Below, one piece after another: positions 37,331-45,478 of a stretch of DNA of 64,000 bases; the stretch's first letter is position 1, and each line of letters begins with the position of its first letter. The position numbers and the translations under genes are program-made. The DNA is from Streptomyces sp. TRM49041 (GTDB taxonomy: Bacteria > Actinomycetota > Actinomycetes > Streptomycetales > Streptomycetaceae): positions 1-64,000 of the forward strand of contig NZ_VSRY01000091.1 in the NCBI RefSeq assembly GCF_008271805.1, written 5' to 3'. The notes beneath the pieces were generated by a model that was given only the letters and a program-made list of their open reading frames with translations, had not been told where the DNA came from and searched no databases.

Positions 37331-38053
37331 ATGCTTGTCGCCGCAGCTGTCTGCCCCTGTCCGCCGCTCCTCGTCCCCGCTGTCGCCGCCGGGGCAGCGC
37401 CCGAGCTGGACGACGCGCGTGCCGCCTGTCTGGACGCGGTCGGCGTGCTGGCCGCCTCACGACCCGACCGGCTGGTCGTCGTGGGGCCGGAGCGGGACGT
37501 GGACGCGACCATGTCCTACCCGGACGGTGCCGTGGGGGACTTCCGGGGGTTCGGGGTGGACCTGGACGTCCGGCTCGGACCCGGTGAGGTGGGGGAGAAC
37601 GACGACGTGCCCGCCCTGCCCGCCTCGCTGGCCGTCGCGGCCTGGCTCCTCCAGCGGGCCGACTGGGCCGACGCCCCCGTGGAGGGCCTCGCCGTGGCCG
37701 AGCGGCTGGCGCCCGGGCGGTGCGCCGAGGCGGGCCGGGAGGTCGCCGCCCGCGCCCCGCGCGTCGCCCTGCTGGTCATGGGCGACGGCAGCGCGTGCCG
37801 TACGGTCAAGGCGCCCGGTTACTTCGACGAGCGCGCCGCCGGCTTCGACGAGGGGGCCGCCCGGGCCCTGGGCACCGCCGACGCGCACGCTCTGGCCGAG
37901 CTGGACGCCGGCCTCGCGCACGAGCTGAAGGCGGCCGGCCGCGCCCCCTGGCAGGTTCTCGCCGGCGCCGCCCAGGGCGCGTCCCTGGAGGGGCGGCTGC
38001 TCTACGAGGACGCCCCCTACGGCGTCGGCTACACCGTCGCCACCTGGTCCTGA
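37331..38053 (+). CDS. Class III extradiol dioxygenase-like (LigB fold) protein, metal site apparently lost
   Basis: 240 residues. Sequence such as VCPCPPLLVPAV at the N-terminus, PDRLVVVGPERDVDAT and LLVMGDGSACRTVKAPGYFD matches the actinobacterial LigB-like family. True enzymes bind Fe(II) with two His and one Glu, usually starting with an HPP motif. Here the corresponding position reads CPP, and the whole protein has only two histidines, both near the C-terminus. Catalysis as a dioxygenase is therefore doubtful. It stands between miaB and miaA, as related genes do in mycobacteria. Confidence 0.75.
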   Translation: MLVAAAVCPCPPLLVPAVAAGAAPELDDARAACLDAVGVLAASRPDRLVVVGPERDVDATMSYPDGAVGDFRGFGVDLDVRLGPGEVGENDDVPALPASLAVAAWLLQRADWADAPVEGLAVAERLAPGRCAEAGREVAARAPRVALLVMGDGSACRTVKAPGYFDERAAGFDEGAARALGTADAHALAELDAGLAHELKAAGRAPWQVLAGAAQGASLEGRLLYEDAPYGVGYTVATWS

Positions 38054-38057
38054 AGCC

Positions 38058-38105
38058 ACGGCGGGCGCCCGCGGAGCGACGCCACGCTCCACAGCCGCCC
38101 GCCGT
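38058..38105. terminator. Bidirectional terminator hairpin
   Basis: Outer arms ACGGCGGGC (38058-38066) and GCCCGCCGT (38097-38105) enclose an inner GGAGCG/CGCTCC hairpin. It lies between the convergent stops at 38053 and 38132. Confidence 0.65.
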
Positions 38106-38131
38106 TGTCGTGGGCCGGTGCCGAACCGAGG

Positions 38132-38377
38132 TCAGGCTGCCGGCGGTTCCGGCGGCGCACTGCCGTCGTTCCGGTGGGCAAGCCGGTCCACCGCGTGCCT
38201 GGCCCTGTCCGTGCCGGACTCGATCTTGTCGCTGTACTTGCCCTTGGTCTTCTGATCGACCACTCGCGCGGCCTTCTCGATGCCGTGGTCGATCTTGTCG
38301 CCGTGCTGCTGGGCGAGGCCGGAGACCTTGTCCCTGGCCGGGGCGAGCTTGGTCTTCAGTGTGTCCAGGAAGCCCAT
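38132..38377 (-). CDS. MT0933-like antitoxin protein
   Basis: 81 residues from ATG 38377, with GAAGG upstream. It is a short, charged helical protein with the family pattern MGFLDTLKTKL, KVSGLAQQHGDKIDHGIEKA and DQKTKGKYSDKIESG. The family was named from a mycobacterial protein classed as an antitoxin. No toxin gene is adjacent; the nearest same-strand gene is a small acidic protein 31 bp upstream. Function here is therefore open. Confidence 0.8.
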   Translation of the reverse strand: MGFLDTLKTKLAPARDKVSGLAQQHGDKIDHGIEKAARVVDQKTKGKYSDKIESGTDRARHAVDRLAHRNDGSAPPEPPAA

Positions 38378-38408
38378 GGCCCACCTTCCCTCGAAGTGAC
38401 CTGCTGAC

Positions 38409-38690
38409 CTACTTGCGGGCGCCTTCGCCTGCCTCATTGTCCGCAGCCTCCTCGGCGGACTGCTGCTTCGGGATCTCCACACCCTCGGCCGTCCCACCGT
38501 CCGCCGCGTCCGAATCCGACTCCTCGGGCCGCTCCTGCGTCTGCGAGGCATCGGCCGAGGGCTCGGTGCCCTCGGCCGCCTGCTTCTCCGGCTCGGCCGT
38601 CAGCGTGGTGCCCGCCGCCTCGTCGGTGGCGACTTCGGCAGTCTGCTCGCCGGTCTCACCCTTCCGGCGAAACCATGCAAAAACGCCCAT
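38409..38690 (-). CDS. Small acidic hypothetical protein
   Basis: 93 residues from ATG 38690, with GGAG five bases upstream. After MGVFAWFRRK the protein is almost wholly disordered and rich in Glu, Ala, Asp, Thr and Gln, with no Cys. The hydrophobic/basic opening could touch a membrane or a partner. It is in the same direction as the antitoxin gene, 31 bp away, so the pair is probably one transcript. Confidence 0.7.
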   Translation of the reverse strand: MGVFAWFRRKGETGEQTAEVATDEAAGTTLTAEPEKQAAEGTEPSADASQTQERPEESDSDAADGGTAEGVEIPKQQSAEEAADNEAGEGARK

Positions 38691-38873
38691 ATCAACTCCA
38701 TAGGGTACTCGTGCGGGCGAAATCCCGCGCTCTTCCGGGGCGTCCCATTGCGTCGCCCGGCGGGGCCGGTCCGTGAACCGGCGGTCGGAACCTCGCAACT
38801 GGGAACGACGCCGACCCCGCGCCGTCACGTAACTCGTTCGGGGACTTGCCCGGAGGTTTGCGAGACTGGGGCG

Positions 38874-39812
38874 GTGAGCAGCACAACCCCTTCCCCGCGC
38901 GTCATCGCCGTCGTCGGCCCCACCGCAGCCGGAAAGTCCGATCTGGGCGTCCATCTGGCCCAGCAGCTCGGCGGTGAGGTCGTCAACGCCGACTCCATGC
39001 AGCTGTACCGCGGGATGGACATCGGCACCGCCAAATTGACCCTGGAGGAGCGCGACGACATTCCGCACCACCTCCTGGACATCTGGGACGTCACCGAGAC
39101 GGCGAGCGTCGCCGAGTACCAGAGACTGGCCCGGGCGGAGATCGACCGACTGCTCGCCGCCGGCCGCACCCCCGTCCTCGTCGGCGGCTCCGGGCTCTAC
39201 GTACGGGGCGCCATCGACGCCCTCGAGTTCCCCGGCACCGACCCGGCTGTCCGTGCCCGTCTGGAGGCGGAGCTGGCGGACCTCGGCTCCGGCGCCCTGC
39301 ACGCCCGCCTCGCGACCGCCGACCCGGACGCCGCGCGCGCCATCCTCCCCAGCAACGGCCGCCGGGTCGTCCGGGCACTGGAGGTCATCGAGATCACCGG
39401 CAGGCCCTTCACCGCCAACCTCCCCGGCCACGACTCGGTGTACGACACCCTCCAGATCGGCGTCGACGTCGAGCGCCCCGAGCTCGACGCACGCATCACC
39501 GCGCGCGTGGACCGGATGTGGGACGCCGGACTGGTCGACGAGGTCCGCGCCCTGGAGGCCCGTGGCCTGCGCGAGGGCCGCACCGCCTCCCGTGCCCTCG
39601 GCTACCAGCAGGTGCTCGCCGCACTCGCGGGGGAGTGCACCGAACAGGAGGCGCGCGACGAGACCGTACGCGCCACCAAGCGCTTCGCGCGCCGTCAGGA
39701 CTCCTGGTTCCGCCGTGACCCGCGTGTCCGGTGGCTCAGTGGCGCCGCGGCCGACCGCGGGGAACTCCCGGAGCGTGCGCTGACGTTGGTCGAACGAGCG
39801 GTTACAGCCTGA
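38874..39812 (+). CDS. miaA: tRNA dimethylallyltransferase MiaA
   Basis: 312 residues from GTG 38874. It transfers the dimethylallyl group to A37 of tRNAs reading codons that begin with U. The P-loop GPTAAGKS is at residues 15-22. NADSMQLYRGMDIGTAK carries the catalytic Asp. DVTETASVAEYQ, VGGSGLYVRG and FARRQDSWFRRDP complete the family set. The product is the substrate of MiaB encoded upstream. Confidence 0.96.
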   Translation: MSSTTPSPRVIAVVGPTAAGKSDLGVHLAQQLGGEVVNADSMQLYRGMDIGTAKLTLEERDDIPHHLLDIWDVTETASVAEYQRLARAEIDRLLAAGRTPVLVGGSGLYVRGAIDALEFPGTDPAVRARLEAELADLGSGALHARLATADPDAARAILPSNGRRVVRALEVIEITGRPFTANLPGHDSVYDTLQIGVDVERPELDARITARVDRMWDAGLVDEVRALEARGLREGRTASRALGYQQVLAALAGECTEQEARDETVRATKRFARRQDSWFRRDPRVRWLSGAAADRGELPERALTLVERAVTA

Positions 39813-39918
39813 TCACGTGATGGCATCGGGACGCCCTGCCCGTCATTTCGGTGGCCAAGGCCGTGCCATCATCGAGCATCGATCGACCAGTGGATCCGAG
39901 TTGGGAGGGCGCGTGGCG

Positions 39919-40389
39919 ATGGAGGCCGGCCCTCGCGACACAGAAGAGCGGCAAGCCCCGGACGGCGGAGGCACGTCGGCGCAGGACGCGCCGCGGCTGA
40001 GCCCGGACGGCCCCGAGCTGACCGAGGACGGCGCGCAGGAGATCACCCCGGACGAGGTCGAGGTCGAGCTCCGCCCGCAGCGGCGGCTGCGCATCTGGCA
40101 GCTCGCCCCGATCGTCGGTCTCGCCGCACTGGGCTCCCTGATGTTCGCCTTCCCCCTGGCCTTCGGCTCGGGTGACGGCGGCGCCGTACTGGCGATGCTC
40201 GGGCTCCTGCTCTGCGGCTGCGCGGCCGGCTGGGGCATGATGGCCGCCCGCCGCGTCGGCTACACCTGGCCCGGCCTGCCCCCGCGCGGCTCCGGTCGGC
40301 GCCCGGACTGGCGCGTGATCGCCCTGTACGTCGCCGGGGTCACCGTGCTGGTCGCCCTCGCCGTCTGGCGCGTGGCCCGCCTCCGCTGA
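39919..40389 (+). CDS. Small membrane protein of unknown function
   Basis: 156 residues from ATG 39919, nine bases after GGGAGGG; GTG 39913 and ATG 39817 are alternatives. An acidic, disordered N-terminal half (DGPELTEDGAQEITPDEVE) precedes three hydrophobic helices (IWQLAPIVGLAALGSLMFAF, VLAMLGLLLCGCAAGWGMM and VIALYVAGVTVLVALAVW). No domain was recognised. It stands between miaA and dapF. Confidence 0.7.
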   Translation: MEAGPRDTEERQAPDGGGTSAQDAPRLSPDGPELTEDGAQEITPDEVEVELRPQRRLRIWQLAPIVGLAALGSLMFAFPLAFGSGDGGAVLAMLGLLLCGCAAGWGMMAARRVGYTWPGLPPRGSGRRPDWRVIALYVAGVTVLVALAVWRVARLR

Positions 40390-40509
40390 CCCGGGCCCGT
40401 CCCGGCGCCGGTACCGCCGCGGCCGGTCACCGAGGGCGGGTCACCGGGGGCCGGTCCACCGACCGGACGGCTTCGCCGGGTGTCGTACCGGACCCGTACG
40501 ATTGATCGC

Positions 40510-41424
40510 GTGAGCACCGCACCCATCGCCTTCCTCAAGGGCCACGGCACCGAGAACGACTTCGTGATCGTGCCCGACCCGGACAACGCCGTCGACCTGC
40601 CCGCCGCCCTGGTGGCCCGGCTGTGCGACCGGCGTGCCGGGATCGGCGGCGACGGGGTGCTGCACGTCGTCCGGACGGCCGCGCACCCCGAGGCACGGGC
40701 CATGGCCGACGAGGCCGAGTGGTTCATGGACTACCGCAACGCCGACGGGTCGGTCGCCGAGATGTGCGGCAACGGCGTGCGCGTCTTCGCCCGCTACCTC
40801 CAGCACGCGGGGCACGTGACCGAGGGAGACATCGCCGTGGCCACCCGCGCCGGCGTCAAGCACGTCCACCTCGCGAAGGCGGCGTCCGGCAGCGGCTCCG
40901 CCGCGGGCGACGTCACCGTCACCATGGGCCGCGCCGCGCTGCCCGAGGACGGCGTCACGGTCGCCGTCGACGGCCGCAGCTGGCCCGCACGGAACGTGAA
41001 CATGGGCAACCCGCACGCCGTGGCCTTCGTCGAGGACCTCGCGCACGCGGGCAGCCTCTTCACCGAGCCGTCCTACGCCCCCGCCACGGTGTACCCGGAG
41101 GGTGTCAACATCGAGTTCGTCGCGGATCGCGGCCCCCGGCACGTCGCCATGCGCGTCCACGAGCGCGGCGCCGCCGAGACCCGCTCCTGCGGCACGGGTG
41201 CCTGCGCGGTGGCCGTCGCCACGGCCCGCCGGGACGGCGTGGACCCCGCGGCGACCGGCACCCCGGTCACGTACACAGTCGACGTGCTCGGCGGCACTCT
41301 CGTGATCACCGAGCGGCCCGACGGCCAGATCGAGATGACTGGACCCGCCGTGATCGTCGCAGAGGGTCACATCGACCCCGCCTGGCTCGACCCCGCCCGG
41401 CTCGGCGACGCGGCCACCGCCTGA
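40510..41424 (+). CDS. dapF: Diaminopimelate epimerase
   Basis: 304 residues from GTG 40510. It interconverts LL- and meso-diaminopimelate for lysine and peptidoglycan; Streptomyces walls use the LL form. The two catalytic cysteines are visible in AEMCGNGVR (about C86) and RSCGTGACA (about C227). FLKGHGTENDFV and NMGNPHAV are also typical. The conserved actinobacterial order miaA-dapF-hflX is kept, with three extra genes inserted. Confidence 0.96.
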   Translation: MSTAPIAFLKGHGTENDFVIVPDPDNAVDLPAALVARLCDRRAGIGGDGVLHVVRTAAHPEARAMADEAEWFMDYRNADGSVAEMCGNGVRVFARYLQHAGHVTEGDIAVATRAGVKHVHLAKAASGSGSAAGDVTVTMGRAALPEDGVTVAVDGRSWPARNVNMGNPHAVAFVEDLAHAGSLFTEPSYAPATVYPEGVNIEFVADRGPRHVAMRVHERGAAETRSCGTGACAVAVATARRDGVDPAATGTPVTYTVDVLGGTLVITERPDGQIEMTGPAVIVAEGHIDPAWLDPARLGDAATA

Positions 41425-41614
41425 CGCGCGCTCGCGCCGCCCTCAGCCGGTCCCGAGGCGAAACCGCACTCGCTCAAACCTCGCTCGAATGGGTGATCCC
41501 GTTCACGCTGAGCGAGAGCGGGACTGCGCCACGTGGTGGGCTCGATAGCATCAAGCACCGGCCGGCGGGCCACGCCGTGCCCGCCACCGCCGGTCGACGC
41601 CGCCGGAGGTGCCC

Positions 41615-43702
41615 ATGAGCGCAGAGGCCACCAACCCCAGTGATACCGGCCGCAGGCGCGGCCGCCCGAGAATCGACCTGCGCAGGCTCGGCCGCGCCGC
41701 GCTGCTCGGCCCCACCGCCAGGGACCGCCTGCCCGACGCCATCGGCCATGTCGCCGACGCGCACCGCGCCCACCACCCCGACGCCGACCTGGCCGTACTC
41801 CGCCGGGCGTACGAGCTCGCCGAGTCCTCCCACCGCGGCCAGTTCCGCAAGAGCGGCGAGCCGTACATCACCCACCCTCTCGCCGTCACGCTGATCCTCG
41901 CCGAACTCGGTGCCGAGACCACCACTCTGACGGCCTCCCTCCTCCACGACACGGTCGAGGACACGGACGTGACCCTCGACCAGGTCCGGGAGCGGTTCGG
42001 TGACGAGGTCGCCTATCTCGTCGACGGCGTGACCAAACTGGAGAAGGTCGACTACGGCGCCGCCGCGGAACCCGAGACGTTCCGGAAGATGCTCGTCGCC
42101 ACCGGCAACGACGTCCGTGTCATGTCGATCAAACTCGCCGACAGGCTGCACAACATGCGCACCCTCGGGGTCATGCGCCCCGAGAAGCAGGCGCGTATCG
42201 CCAAGGTCACCCGTGACGTCCTCATCCCGCTCGCCGAACGGCTCGGCGTACAGGCCCTCAAGACCGAGCTGGAAGACCTGGTCTTCGCGATCCTCCACCC
42301 CGTCGAGTACGAGCGGACCCGCGCGCTCATCGCCGACAACGCCACCGCGGGCGACGCGCTCGCCACCGTCGCCGACGACGTCCGCACAGTGCTCCGGGAG
42401 GCCGGCATCGGTGCCGAGGTCCTCGTACGGCCCCGCCACTTCGTCTCCGTCCACCGGGTCAGCCTCAAACGCGGCGAGCTGCGCGGCACCGACTTCGGCC
42501 GCCTGCTCGTCCTTGTCGGCGAGGACGCCGACTGCTACGCCGTACTCGGCGAGCTGCACACCTGCTTCACGCCGGTGATCTCCGAGTTCAAGGACTTCAT
42601 CGCCGCGCCGAAGTTCAACCTGTACCAGTCGCTCCACACGGCCGTCGCCGCTCCCGACGGGGCCGTCGCCGAGGTCCTCATCCGCACCCACCGGATGCAC
42701 AAGGTCGCCGAGGCCGGCGTCGTCGCCCTCGGCAGCCCGTACGCCGTCGACCCGCCCGACGGCACCGCGGCCGCCGACGACGGCGAACGCGTCGACCCCA
42801 CCCGCCCCGGCTGGCTCTCCCGGCTCCTCGACTGGCAGCAGTCCACCCCCGACCCCGACACCTTCTGGACCTCACTGCACGCGGACCTCGCCCAGGACGG
42901 CGAGATCACCGTCTTCCGGCCCGACGGCGGCACCCTCGCCCTCCCCGCCGGCGCCACCTGCGTGGACGCCGCCTACGAGCAGTACGGCGCGGCCGCCCAC
43001 GCCTGCGTCGGCGCCCGCGTCAACGGCCGGCTGGCCACCCTCGCCACCGTCCTCCGCGACGGCGACACCGTCCAGCCGCTGCTCGCCCAGGACACCGGCT
43101 CCGGACCCTCCCCCGACTGGCTGGAGCACGCCCGCACCCCCACCGCGCGGATCGCCATCGACCGCTGGCTCACCACCCACCCGCAGGACGCCCACGCGCC
43201 CGCCGCCGACCCCCGCCCGGCCGCCTCCGTCGTCACCGGCCGCCAGCCCACCGCCAACGCGGTCGTCGACGCACCCCATACCAGCGTCCGCCTGGCAGGC
43301 TGCTGCACGCCCGTCCCGCCCGACATGGTCACCGGCTTCGCCGTACGCGGCGGCGCCGTCACGGTCCACCGCGCCGAGTGCCCCGCCGTACGCAGGATGG
43401 AGAGCCTCGGCCGGCAGCCCGTGACCGTGCACTGGAGCGGCGCGGCGCCCTGCCGTGTCACCCTCGTCGCCGAATCGTTCGGGCGGCCCCGGCTGCTCGC
43501 GGACCTCACCGAGGCCATCGCCACGGCGGGCGCCGCCATCGTCTCGGCCACCGTCGAACCCCCCAGCGAACAGCGCGTCCGCCACACGTACACGCTGCAG
43601 CTCCCCGACGCCGCCGGACTGCCCGCCCTCATGCGCGCGATGCGCGACGTGCCTGGCGTGTACGACGTGAGCCGCGCCCAGCACCCGGCGTCCGCCCACT
43701 AG
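41615..43702 (+). CDS. rshA: RelA/SpoT homologue RshA, (p)ppGpp hydrolase with a degenerate synthetase domain
   Basis: 695 residues; ATG 41615 with CGGAGG ten bases upstream. The hydrolase HD domain is intact (HRGQFRKSGEPYITHP, HDTVEDT at about 111-117, IKLADRLHNMRTL). The synthetase domain keeps FKDFIAAPKFNLYQSLHT and EVLIRT. Two usual residues are changed: the G-R-x-K loop reads RPRHFVSVHR, and the D-x-x-x-x-R motif reads DFGRLL without the Arg. A TGS domain (about 430-495), a Cys/His cluster (GCCTPVPP, HRAECPAV) and a C-terminal ACT domain follow. It is the second Streptomyces Rel protein, apart from RelA. Confidence 0.88.
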   Translation: MSAEATNPSDTGRRRGRPRIDLRRLGRAALLGPTARDRLPDAIGHVADAHRAHHPDADLAVLRRAYELAESSHRGQFRKSGEPYITHPLAVTLILAELGAETTTLTASLLHDTVEDTDVTLDQVRERFGDEVAYLVDGVTKLEKVDYGAAAEPETFRKMLVATGNDVRVMSIKLADRLHNMRTLGVMRPEKQARIAKVTRDVLIPLAERLGVQALKTELEDLVFAILHPVEYERTRALIADNATAGDALATVADDVRTVLREAGIGAEVLVRPRHFVSVHRVSLKRGELRGTDFGRLLVLVGEDADCYAVLGELHTCFTPVISEFKDFIAAPKFNLYQSLHTAVAAPDGAVAEVLIRTHRMHKVAEAGVVALGSPYAVDPPDGTAAADDGERVDPTRPGWLSRLLDWQQSTPDPDTFWTSLHADLAQDGEITVFRPDGGTLALPAGATCVDAAYEQYGAAAHACVGARVNGRLATLATVLRDGDTVQPLLAQDTGSGPSPDWLEHARTPTARIAIDRWLTTHPQDAHAPAADPRPAASVVTGRQPTANAVVDAPHTSVRLAGCCTPVPPDMVTGFAVRGGAVTVHRAECPAVRRMESLGRQPVTVHWSGAAPCRVTLVAESFGRPRLLADLTEAIATAGAAIVSATVEPPSEQRVRHTYTLQLPDAAGLPALMRAMRDVPGVYDVSRAQHPASAH

Positions 43703-43851
43703 CCGCCGGCGCCGTCGCGCTCCGGCCGTCGCGCTCCCTCCGTCGCGGAACGGTCGGCCGGTCCACAGCATGCCCCGCCGCAGCGCTCGTTCGGGTGCGC
43801 CGGGCGCGCGCCTGCCCCGGTCCACGGCGGCCGTGCTGGTAGCGGTGGTCC

Positions 43852-45309
43852 ATGCCCCTCACCTCTCCACGCCTGCGCGCCGCCCTCGTGGCCACGGCGT
43901 CCGCAGGGCTCATCGCCGCGGCGGCCCCCTCACTCCAGCCGCTCGGCATCGGTGACCCGCTCTTCCCCCACCTCGGCAACCCGGGCTACGACGTCCTCGC
44001 GTACGACATCGCCTTCACCTACACGGGCGACAACCGCAAGCCCCTGGACGCGTTCACCAAGATCGACGCGCGGACCACCGACCGGCTGGAGCGCATCAAC
44101 CTCGACTTCGCCCATGGCACCGTCAAGGCCGTGCGGGTCGACGGCCGGCCCGCCGACTTCGCCCTGGTCGACGAGGACCTGGTGATCGAACCCGACCGGG
44201 CCGTCGAAGCGGGCAAACGGCTGAGCATCGCCGTCACCCACACCAGCGACCCCGCCGCCAAAGCCGCGGGCGGCTGGCTCCGCACCTCCGACGGCCTCGC
44301 GATGGCCAACCAGGCCGACGCCGCGCACCGCGTCTTCCCCTGCAACGACCACCCCGCCGACAAGGCGTACTTCACCTTCCGCGTCACCACCCCCAAGGAC
44401 CTCGTGGCCGTCGCCAACGGGCGCGCCGTCGCACGGACCGTGGAGGGCCCCTCCGCGACCTGGCTCTACCGCGGAGCCCACCCCATGGCCACCGAGCTCG
44501 CCCAGGTCTCCATCGGCCGCTCCGCCGTCGTACGCCGCGCGGGTCCCCGCGGCATCCCCCTCCGTGACGTGGTCCCGGCCGCCGACCGGAAGCGGATGGA
44601 GCCCTGGCTGAAGAAGACCCCGGGCCATATGGAATGGATGGAGCGGAAGGTCGGCCGCTACCCGTTCGCGACGTACGGACTGCTGATCGCAGACGCGGCC
44701 ACCGGCTTCGAGCTGGAGACCCAGACGCTCTCCCTCTTCGAGCGCCGCCTGTTCACCCACCCCGACCTGCCGGCCTGGTACGTCGAGTCGATCATGGTGC
44801 ACGAGCTGGCCCATCACTGGTTCGGCAACAGCGTCACCCCGCGCGCGTGGTCCGACCTGTGGCTCAACGAGGGCCACGCCACCTGGTACGAGGCCCAGTA
44901 CGCCGAGGACACCGGCCACGGCACCCTCGTACGCCGGATGCGTGACGCGTACACCGCCTCCGACCGCTGGCGCGCCGCCGGCGGACCCCCGGCCGCACCA
45001 CGACCGCCCGCGCCCGGCCAGAAGATCAGCCTCTTCCGCCCGGTCGTCTACGACGGCAGCGCCCTCGTCCTCTACGCCCTCCGCCAGGAGATCGGCAGCG
45101 CCGCCTTCGAGCGGCTCCAGCGGCGCTGGGTCACCGAGAACGCACACAGCACGGCCGGCACCGCCGACTTCGTCCGCCTCGCCTCCGACGTCGCGGGCCG
45201 CGATCTGACCGGCTTCATGCGGGGCTGGCTGTACGACGAGGAGACCCCGGCCATGCCCGGGCACCCGGACTGGCGCAGCAAGGCGCCGTCGAGCACGAAA
45301 GCCGGGTGA
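43852..45309 (+). CDS. Secreted M1-family zinc metallopeptidase
   Basis: 485 residues with an N-terminal signal segment (residues 7-28). The zinc site is complete: HELAHHW, then 18 residues to the Glu of WLNEGHATW. The usual exopeptidase loop GAMEN is replaced by TGFELETQ, as in several short secreted actinobacterial members. It lacks the C-terminal ERAP-like domain of long aminopeptidases. Likely acts outside the cell on peptides. Confidence 0.88.
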   Translation: MPLTSPRLRAALVATASAGLIAAAAPSLQPLGIGDPLFPHLGNPGYDVLAYDIAFTYTGDNRKPLDAFTKIDARTTDRLERINLDFAHGTVKAVRVDGRPADFALVDEDLVIEPDRAVEAGKRLSIAVTHTSDPAAKAAGGWLRTSDGLAMANQADAAHRVFPCNDHPADKAYFTFRVTTPKDLVAVANGRAVARTVEGPSATWLYRGAHPMATELAQVSIGRSAVVRRAGPRGIPLRDVVPAADRKRMEPWLKKTPGHMEWMERKVGRYPFATYGLLIADAATGFELETQTLSLFERRLFTHPDLPAWYVESIMVHELAHHWFGNSVTPRAWSDLWLNEGHATWYEAQYAEDTGHGTLVRRMRDAYTASDRWRAAGGPPAAPRPPAPGQKISLFRPVVYDGSALVLYALRQEIGSAAFERLQRRWVTENAHSTAGTADFVRLASDVAGRDLTGFMRGWLYDEETPAMPGHPDWRSKAPSSTKAG

Positions 45310-45367
45310 CGGTCCGGACCGTGCCATGCGACCATCGACACGTCGGCGGCGCGGCCGGGACACTCTC

Positions 45368-45407
45368 GCGGAGCTTCGCGGAGCTTCGCGGAATTTCGCG
45401 GAATCCC
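45368..45407. repeat. Four tandem 10-bp repeats upstream of hflX
   Basis: GCGGAGCTTC, GCGGAGCTTC, GCGGAATTTC and GCGGAATCCC follow head to tail. A 10-bp step places each unit on the same face of the helix. The array ends 71 bp before the hflX start. Confidence 0.7.
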
Positions 45408-45478
45408 CGGGGGGAATCATCCGGGGCCGGTACGCGTTCTCACTGGCGAATCGACTTTCCCATCGACGTAAGGATCCA

